Source: an uncultured bacterium
GTDB lineage: Bacteria; Verrucomicrobiota; Kiritimatiellia; RFP12; UBA1067
Direction of reading: 5' to 3'
NCBI GenBank assembly: GCA_902779075.1
Contig: CACZAK010000121.1
Coordinates: forward strand, 1-12,170
Length of the DNA stretch: 12,170 bases
Shown here: piece by piece, positions 6,621 through 12,170 of the stretch
Layout: each line of letters opens with the position of its first letter
Position numbering within the stretch: the first letter of the stretch is position 1
Notes under the pieces: generated by a model
What the model saw: the letters and a program-made list of their open reading frames with translations, nothing else
Told to the model about the DNA's origin: nothing
The model's database searches: none
Program-made: the position numbers and the translations under genes

Positions 6621-9119
6621 TCAAATATAACAGGCGGTCACGCTTTGGGAGCAGGATTTGATCTCGGATGGGGTGCCGGTGGCGACGATTCGGCCGCCGG
6701 CCTTGCCGCCGCCAGGGCCCATGTCCACGATCCAGTCGGCCGAGCGGATGACGTCGAGGTCGTGTTCAATCACGATCACGGTGGCACCGTTGCCGATCAG
6801 ATGACGGAACACCTCCATCAGCGTACGCACATCGAGGGGATGAAGACCGATCGTCGGTTCGTCGAAGACGAACACCGAATCGCCCTGTCCGCGTCCCATC
6901 TCGCTGGCGAGCTTGAGCCGCTGCGCCTCGCCGCCGGAAAGACCCGGCGTCTCCTCTCCGAGCGTGAGATACCCGAGGCCGATGTCGTGCAGAATCTGAA
7001 GACGGCTTTTGACGAGCGAAAGGTCCGCGCAGGCTTCCAGAGCCTCGTCCACGCTCATTGCCATCAGTTCTGGCAGGGACACGTCCTTCCGCTTGACGGC
7101 AAACGCCGCCTTTGCATAACGCGCGCCACGGCAGTCGGGACAGGGAATGTCCACGTCTGGCAGGAACTGGACGTCCAGGTTGATTTCACCCGTGCCGTCG
7201 CAGGTCGGACAGCGCAGCGCGCCCGTGTTGTACGAGAAGTCACCAGCCTTGTACCCGCGTTCCTTCGCGTCCGCCGTGCGGGCGTAGATCTTGCGAAGTT
7301 CGTCATGGACGTTCGCGTACGTCGCGACTGTCGAACGGATGTTGATGCCGATGGGTGTCGCGTCGATGAGCTTCACCTGCGCGATGCCGGGCGCGGAGAG
7401 CGCGCGAACGTGCGCGGGGAGTGCGCGTCCACCAATCTGTGCAGCGAGCCCGGGAACGAGACTTTCGAGAATCAGCGTCGTCTTTCCACTACCGGAAACG
7501 CCCGTCACGACCGAAAGCTTGCACTTGGGGAACGACACCTCCAGCGGCTGCACGGTATGGATCGCGGAGGTGGATAGGTGAATCTCACTCGAAGATGCTG
7601 ATATGCGAAGCTTGTCCCTTGCGTCCTTTTTGTCCCTTATGTCCTTTGCGTTCTTTGTGTTCTTTGTGGCTAGAAACGGCCCTATCATCGACTTGGGGTT
7701 CTTCGCGATCTCACCCACCGTTCCCTCAGCGATGAGGCGTCCCCCGTTCGCGCCGGCGCTGGGGCCCAACTCCACGATCCAGTCGGCGTGTGAGAGGACC
7801 AGTGTATCGTGGTCCACGAGCAGAACCGTGTTTCCATCCGCGACCAGGTCGTCCATCACGCCCGTCAACCCTTCCAGGTTTGACGGGTGGAGTCCGATGG
7901 ACGGCTCGTCGAGAACGTACAGTACGCCCGTTGTCCGGTTCCTAACGGCTCGTGCGAGCTGCATGCGCTGGCGCTCGCCGGTGGAGAGCGTCGAGGCGGC
8001 GCGGTCGAGCGAAAGGTACGAGAGTCCGAGTTCCATCAGCCGACGCGACGTGTCATGAAACGCCTCGCAGATCCGCTCCGCCATCGGACGCATCGGCTTG
8101 GGTAGGGATGATGGAACGCCACGTACCCATTCCTCCGCTTCGGCCAGCGTCATCTCGCACGCCTTGTCGAGCGGAATGCCGCGCAGAAGCGGTGCGCGGG
8201 CGCGTTCGGAGAGGCGCGTGCCTCCGCAGTCGGGACACGGCCCCTCCTTCAAAAACTTCGCGACGCGCTTCATGCTCTTTTCGTCCTTCACGTTCTTGAG
8301 CGCGTTCTCGACGGTGTGGATGGCGTTAAAGAAGGTGAAGTCCATCTCGCCGGAGCGTCCGTCCTTCTTGATCTGATAGACCATGTGGTGCTTTTCCGGC
8401 GGCGCGTGGAGGACGATGTCCCTCTCCCGGTCAGTGAGGTCGCGCCATGGCACGTCCGTCCGCACGCCGAGATGGTCGCGCGCGATGTCCTTCATGAGCG
8501 ACCACATGAGCGACTGCCACGGCGCGACGGCACCCTCGTCGATCGTGAGCGAATCGTCCGGCACGATCGTCGCCAGATCGACTTCGCGCACTACGCCGGT
8601 ACCGTCGCAGCGTTTGCACGCGCCCTGCGAATTGAAGGCAAGCTCCTCCGCGCCGGGCGCGAAGAAACGTGCGCCGCATGCGGGACAGACCAGCTCGCGC
8701 TCCGCCGCCACATCCAAGGACGGCGCGAGGTAGTGTCCGTTCGGACAGCGGTGCGACGCGAGGCGCGAGTACATGAGCCGGAGCGAGTTGAGCAGTTCCG
8801 TCGAGGTGCCGAACGTGGAACGGATGCCGGGGACGCCGGGACGCTGGCGGAGCGCCAGCGCAGCCGGAACGTAGCGCACGTCGTCCACCTCCGCGCGCTC
8901 CGCCTGCGTCATCCGCCGGCGGGTGTAGGTGGAGAGCGATTCAAGATAGCGCCGCGATCCCTCCGCGTACACGATGCCCAGCGCGAGGGAGGACTTACCG
9001 CTTCCCGAGACGCCGGCCACGCCGACAATCTTCCCCAACGGAATATCGACGTCAATGTTCCTGAGGTTGTTCTTCCTCGCCCCGCGCACCTCGATCGCGG
9101 TTGGTCTTGTCCCGCTCAT
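6621..9119 (-). CDS. uvrA: UvrA-type tandem ABC ATPase, short form lacking a UvrB-binding domain
   Basis: The 832-residue protein has both UvrA ATPase halves: Walker [10 protein letters not shown] 36-44, signature LSTGERQR 378-385 and Walker B VLDEPS 402-407; then GVSGSGKTT 540-548, LSGGEAQR 727-734 and VFDEPT 751-756. The C-terminal zinc module is intact (C637-x2-C640, C660-x2-C663 around FLPDVDIPC), as are CKRCDGTG (168-175) and CPDCGGTRL (295-303). Only about 125 residues separate the first Walker A from CKRCDGTG, roughly 100 fewer than I recall for E. coli UvrA, so the UvrB-binding domain is absent or minimal. Such short UvrAs (UvrA2, drug-resistance DrrC types) bind DNA or protect from intercalators rather than drive classical excision repair. 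A repeat-encoded charged linker occupies residues 485-503. The ATG at 9119 has GGTGGAG just upstream. It is the last gene of the right-hand cluster. Confidence 0.93.
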   Translation of the reverse strand: MSGTRPTAIEVRGARKNNLRNIDVDIPLGKIVGVAGVSGSGKSSLALGIVYAEGSRRYLESLSTYTRRRMTQAERAEVDDVRYVPAALALRQRPGVPGIRSTFGTSTELLNSLRLMYSRLASHRCPNGHYLAPSLDVAAERELVCPACGARFFAPGAEELAFNSQGACKRCDGTGVVREVDLATIVPDDSLTIDEGAVAPWQSLMWSLMKDIARDHLGVRTDVPWRDLTDRERDIVLHAPPEKHHMVYQIKKDGRSGEMDFTFFNAIHTVENALKNVKDEKSMKRVAKFLKEGPCPDCGGTRLSERARAPLLRGIPLDKACEMTLAEAEEWVRGVPSSLPKPMRPMAERICEAFHDTSRRLMELGLSYLSLDRAASTLSTGERQRMQLARAVRNRTTGVLYVLDEPSIGLHPSNLEGLTGVMDDLVADGNTVLLVDHDTLVLSHADWIVELGPSAGANGGRLIAEGTVGEIAKNPKSMIGPFLATKNTKNAKDIRDKKDARDKLRISASSSEIHLSTSAIHTVQPLEVSFPKCKLSVVTGVSGSGKTTLILESLVPGLAAQIGGRALPAHVRALSAPGIAQVKLIDATPIGINIRSTVATYANVHDELRKIYARTADAKERGYKAGDFSYNTGALRCPTCDGTGEINLDVQFLPDVDIPCPDCRGARYAKAAFAVKRKDVSLPELMAMSVDEALEACADLSLVKSRLQILHDIGLGYLTLGEETPGLSGGEAQRLKLASEMGRGQGDSVFVFDEPTIGLHPLDVRTLMEVFRHLIGNGATVIVIEHDLDVIRSADWIVDMGPGGGKAGGRIVATGTPSEIKSCSQSVTACYI
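7614..7667 (-). repeat. six tandem 9-bp units inside the uvrA-like gene
   Basis: On the minus strand the units are ACAAAGAAC, ACAAAGAAC, GCAAAGGAC, ATAAGGGAC, AAAAAGGAC and GCAAGGGAC. They are read in frame as [18 protein letters not shown], between the two ATPase halves. The 9-bp period keeps the frame open. From memory, similar CAAAGAACA-type tracts are scattered between genes in many bacterial genomes, so this looks like a repeat that landed in a tolerant linker. Confidence 0.85.
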
Positions 9120-9152
9120 GACTCCACCGTTATTTCAAGTTCGTGTCCATTC

Positions 9153-9689
9153 CTACTTTGCGATCTTCCAGCAAAGCCAGGCGGACAATGTCTTGGAGTC
9201 GAAGATCGTGCCGTTGCGGATAGCGTCCTCCACCTCCGCCTCGGAGAGAATGACGGGATAGACGTTCTCGTCCGGGTCTTGGTCCTGGGCGTGTGCCGTC
9301 TCGGACAGCTCCGCGAAGTAGAGGTGGATGCGCTCCTCGCAGTAGCCCGGCGTGCAGATGATGGTCGTGAGGAACTTGATGCTGGTCACTTCATAGCCGG
9401 TCTCCTCGGCGGTCTCGCGCTTCGCGCCTTCAATCGGGTCTTCGCCCGGTTCGAGTCCGCCCGCGATGACCTCGATGAGCGCCTCTTCCGCCGCCTTGCG
9501 GTACTGCTTCACGAACACGAACTTGCCGTCGGGACGGCGCGCGAGGATGGCGACGGCGTTCCCGTGGCGGATCACCTCTCGTTTCGCCTTGCGTCCGTCG
9601 GGCAGTTCGATGTCGAGAAGATCGACGCTGATGATCTTCCCGGTGTACTTACGCTCCGTCGCGAGCGTCTTTTCTGTCAGGTCTGTCAT
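9153..9689 (-). CDS. NUDIX hydrolase, ADP-ribose pyrophosphatase-like
   Basis: The 178-residue protein has a perfect NUDIX box, G77-x5-E83-x7-R91-E92-T-A-E95-E96-T-G98-Y99, which binds the catalytic metal. The preceding beta-strand region (AVAILARRPDGKFVFVKQYRKA) and the following TPGYCEERIHLYFAEL are typical of ADP-ribose/ADP-sugar pyrophosphatases, which hydrolyse ADP-ribose to AMP and ribose 5-phosphate. The exact substrate cannot be fixed from the sequence. The ATG at 9689 has GGAG eight bases upstream. It lies 15 bp after the HAD gene and 33 bp before the uvrA-like gene, so co-transcription is likely. Confidence 0.93.
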   Translation of the reverse strand: MTDLTEKTLATERKYTGKIISVDLLDIELPDGRKAKREVIRHGNAVAILARRPDGKFVFVKQYRKAAEEALIEVIAGGLEPGEDPIEGAKRETAEETGYEVTSIKFLTTIICTPGYCEERIHLYFAELSETAHAQDQDPDENVYPVILSEAEVEDAIRNGTIFDSKTLSAWLCWKIAK

Positions 9690-9704
9690 TTTTCAAACTC
9701 CATT

Positions 9705-10385
9705 TCACTGATTACTTTCTAGTTGCTGATTCAAGAGATTCGCCTTCAAACCGGCGAACGAATCGAAAAGGATATCGGGGTGTTCCGTTGCCAAAACCTC
9801 TCTCGGCAACGTTGCCGTGATTGCGGCAACGCGCATTCCCGCCGCTTTCGCCGCCCTCACGCCGCCGACGGCATCCTCGAACACGAGGCACTCGGATGGA
9901 TCAAGCCCGAGCCTGGCCGCAGCCATGAGATAACAATCCGGCGCGGGCTTGCCACGTTCGTACTGCGACGCGTCCACGATCACCTCGAACAAATCGCGTA
10001 TTCCAAGTCCATCGAGAACGAAGTCCACGTTGTCAATGGATCCACCTGTCGCAATGGCCAGTTTCACGCCCTGTTTGCGGGCGTCGCGCAACAGATCGCC
10101 CAAGCCGTCAGGCAACTTGAGATACGGCGCGTAGATTTCGCGGTAGAGGGATTCCTTTTCGTTGGTCAGTGCGGCGCATTCATCGGGTGGAATCTCCCGG
10201 TCGAAGATGCGGTTCATGTAGTACGCGCTCGGTGCGCCCATCCATTCCAGAATCTGCTGCTCGGTTATCTCGCGCCCATGGCGGACAGCGAACGCGCGCC
10301 ATGCCTTCACATGCCACGCACAGTTGTCCACGAGCGTTCCGTCCATGTCGAATATATACGCCTTTGCCATGCGCATTATTTTCAT
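9705..10385 (-). CDS. HAD superfamily hydrolase, beta-phosphoglucomutase-like
   Basis: From the ATG at 10385 the protein has 226 residues. HAD motif I is DMDGT (D13, D15), motif II ATGGS (T113), motif III the lysine of GKPAPD (K146), and motif IV FEDAVGG (E170, D171). A helical cap lies between motifs I and II. This is subfamily IA, nearest to beta-phosphoglucomutase/phosphatase enzymes (sugar phosphates), substrate unknown. The frame stays open to a GTG at 10433, directly after the helicase stop. I chose 10385 because GAGGAG lies three bases before it and the conserved domain starts nine residues later; the 16 extra residues have no family match. It probably belongs to one operon with the helicase and the NUDIX gene. 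Confidence 0.88.
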   Translation of the reverse strand: MKIMRMAKAYIFDMDGTLVDNCAWHVKAWRAFAVRHGREITEQQILEWMGAPSAYYMNRIFDREIPPDECAALTNEKESLYREIYAPYLKLPDGLGDLLRDARKQGVKLAIATGGSIDNVDFVLDGLGIRDLFEVIVDASQYERGKPAPDCYLMAAARLGLDPSECLVFEDAVGGVRAAKAAGMRVAAITATLPREVLATEHPDILFDSFAGLKANLLNQQLESNQ

Positions 10386-10433
10386 GGACTCCTCATTTGC
10401 TAGATCTAGGCCTTTTCCCATTGCGCTCAGCAC

Positions 10434-12170
10434 TCACTTCCATGTCGCTCGGCATTGCTCGACGAGTGCGCGGACCGAGTCGAGCGGACGCGGGATGTCA
10501 AGCCCCTGAACCGCAAGTTGTAACACTAGTTCGTATTCCTGATGAAGATCCAATTCGCCCTTGACGACGACCAGCTCCTCGATTGTCACGGGCGTAATCT
10601 CCCGTTCCACGGGAACTACGCCAAGCGCATAACGCGCCGTTGCGGCCGCCAAGGCCACCGCCTTGCGGAGCGACACCTGTCCCTCTTCGGAGAACCCGCC
10701 GTTCACGAGCAGCGTGCCCATGTCTAGCAGACGCTGCGTCTCGGCATCCGCCTTCTCCGCCGCCTTCCTGCGCTTCGCCGCTTCCATCGCGGCGGCGTCC
10801 GGCGCATCCCTCACGATGACATCCTTCACGTCCTCGCCGCAGAACGAGATCACGCCCATGTCGCGAAGCCGCTGGAGCAGCTTCCACGTCTCGGGATCGA
10901 TCACCTCCACGGCGGAATCCGGGAGCGCCACTCCGTGCGTCTCGGCGATCCGTTGCGCAATCTCGCTCCGCCCGACGCCGCGCCCCACCGCGACGGCCCC
11001 GCCCACGTTCCGCCCGGAGGCGTCGTGCCTGAACTTGACGACCAGGCGCTCCACGCCCGGACACTCCGCCTCGACGCTCGCGCGCAGGCGATCCTCCGGC
11101 GGAATGGTCGGTTCGCCCTTCGGTTTCGGCGTTACCGCCGCGTTCACCTTCACGGCCTCGCCCATGACGGATGCGAGCCGTTGCATAAATGCGCTTTCCT
11201 TCTTCTTCCCCTTCGCCTTTTCTGTGTTCTGCAGCTCGAAGTCAGCGGCGTTGCCCATCGCGTCCAACACGAAATCCGCAAGTCCCTGCTTGAAACCGAG
11301 AGTCTGGAGCATCCGTTCTTCGATCGTCCCTGCGGCGACCATGTTCACCACCAGGACGTCCCGCTTCTGGTTCTTGCGCCACGCACGCGCGATGCGCTGC
11401 TCCAGCCGCGCAGGGTTCCACGGCATGTCGAGGTTCGCCACCACGCTTGCAACCTGGAGGTTCAGGCCCACGCCACCGGACTCCGACGCGAGGAACACGC
11501 GGCAGTCCGCATCCTCTTTGAATCGACGAATCTCCTCCCGACGCCGCTTCTGGTTGACCTGCCCCGTGTGGAGCGCGTAGCCGATGCCTTTCTTCTCAAG
11601 GCGCTCAATCACAAGATCGAGCATCCGCGTCCATTCCGAGAACACGATCACCTTGCGCGACGGATCGTCCGCGAAGATATCGTCCAGCACGTTCTCGAAC
11701 TCATCCAGTTTGGGCGAATCCTTGATCTTCGAATCCAGTATGTAGCATGTGTCACAGAGCATCCGCATCATGCTGAGTTCTATCTGCAGGCGCTCCTGCT
11801 CCTTCGGCGTGAGCGGACGCTTTTTGCTCAGTTGTACGAGCGCGGCCACTTCGCGAAAATGCTCGTTGTAACGACGCTCCTGTTCCGGTGTCATGCCGGT
11901 CTTGTAGGTCTTCGTCATCCGCCCCGGAAGTTCGTCCTCCACCGCCGCCTTGCGCCGACGCAGGAGAATCTGCGAAGTCGCCTCATGGAGCTTCTCAAGA
12001 TTGCACATGCCCTCGTTGTGTCCTTCGTTGTCGAAGGAGTAGAACCGGCGGTTGAATCTGAAGAGACTGCCGAAAAGCGCGGGATCGACAAACTCGACAA
12101 GCGAATAAAGCTCGTCGATGCGGTTCTCGAGCGGCGTGCCGGTCAGCACGAACGCATACGGAGAGGAGAG
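10434..12170 (-). CDS. SNF2-family helicase-like ATPase, C-terminal part (cut by window edge)
   Basis: The frame is open to the window edge; the GTG at 12149 is internal (upstream codons read LSSPYAF), so the N-terminal ATPase lobe with Walker A and DEAH is outside. Numbering from that GTG, motif III LTGTPLENR is at 2-10, KVIVFSEW (IV) at 166-173, LASESGGVGLNLQ (V) at 220-232 and QRIARAWRKNQ (VI) at 251-261, the classic SWI2/SNF2 second RecA lobe. The following 270 residues are unlike standard SNF2 proteins: a Lys-rich linker near 310, an alpha/beta segment, a charged helix (EAAKRRKAAEKADAETQ) and a helical end that I do not recognise. It probably remodels protein-DNA complexes or assists transcription or repair. 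TGA at 10434-10436 directly precedes the HAD region. Confidence 0.9.
   Translation of the reverse strand, partial: LSSPYAFVLTGTPLENRIDELYSLVEFVDPALFGSLFRFNRRFYSFDNEGHNEGMCNLEKLHEATSQILLRRRKAAVEDELPGRMTKTYKTGMTPEQERRYNEHFREVAALVQLSKKRPLTPKEQERLQIELSMMRMLCDTCYILDSKIKDSPKLDEFENVLDDIFADDPSRKVIVFSEWTRMLDLVIERLEKKGIGYALHTGQVNQKRRREEIRRFKEDADCRVFLASESGGVGLNLQVASVVANLDMPWNPARLEQRIARAWRKNQKRDVLVVNMVAAGTIEERMLQTLGFKQGLADFVLDAMGNAADFELQNTEKAKGKKKESAFMQRLASVMGEAVKVNAAVTPKPKGEPTIPPEDRLRASVEAECPGVERLVVKFRHDASGRNVGGAVAVGRGVGRSEIAQRIAETHGVALPDSAVEVIDPETWKLLQRLRDMGVISFCGEDVKDVIVRDAPDAAAMEAAKRRKAAEKADAETQRLLDMGTLLVNGGFSEEGQVSLRKAVALAAATARYALGVVPVEREITPVTIEELVVVKGELDLHQEYELVLQLAVQGLDIPRPLDSVRALVEQCRATWK

Noticed and set aside
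6645..7577. 310-residue plus-strand open frame
   Set aside because: It is antisense to the second ATPase half of the uvrA-like gene and explained by GC-rich codon bias.
8316..9722. 468-residue plus-strand open frame
   Set aside because: It is antisense to the uvrA-like and NUDIX genes in GC-rich DNA, has Arg/Val/Asp-rich low-complexity composition and no recognisable motif. The minus-strand proteins have complete family motifs.
10663..11580. 305-residue plus-strand open frame
   Set aside because: It is antisense to the SNF2-type gene and Ser/Arg/Thr-rich, as expected for a shadow frame.

Overview
All credible genes in this window lie on the minus strand, so transcription runs from high to low coordinates. 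The organism is a bacterium. The right half is GC-rich with tightly packed housekeeping-type genes. The TKN/AKD-type 9-bp repeat inside a uvrA-like gene and the twin TTTTCCA/TGGAAAA palindromes are reminiscent, from memory only, of Verrucomicrobiota/Kiritimatiellota/Lentisphaerota (PVC group) genomes. That placement is a weak inference.

Right part (about 6620-12170): a co-directional cluster of a SNF2-type helicase cut by the window edge, a HAD-family phosphatase/phosphomutase, a NUDIX ADP-ribose pyrophosphatase-type hydrolase, and a short UvrA-type tandem ABC ATPase without room for the usual UvrB-binding domain. Gaps are 15-50 bp, consistent with one operon. The uvrA-like gene carries an in-frame tract of six 9-bp repeats in the linker between its two ATPase halves.

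Left part (about 1-6600): visibly lower GC and a different kind of content, best read as a defence (biological-conflict) island. It begins with rloA (AAA/ABC-type ATPase) and rloB (TOPRIM-like partner), which overlap by 8 bp and have their own promoter and strong ribosome-binding site. Next, after 50 bp, is a 962-residue fusion of a TOTE-type archaeo-eukaryotic primase domain, a superfamily 2 helicase and a C-terminal DUF559/Vsr-like nuclease domain whose acidic active site looks altered. A 465-bp stretch without a convincing intact gene follows. It holds a frameshifted winged-helix remnant, two related perfect-arm palindromes 51 bp apart, and a promoter whose core closely matches the rloA promoter. 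The last gene is a DUF1016 (YhcG-type) PD-(D/E)XK nuclease.

How they may work together (inference): RloAB resembles the AbiL/OLD-like ATPase-nuclease pairs, and primase-helicase fusions are predicted anti-invader effectors. The shared promoter core suggests that rloAB (and probably the primase-helicase behind it) and the DUF1016 nuclease are expressed under the same control. No tRNA, rRNA, transposase, integrase or CRISPR array was seen.
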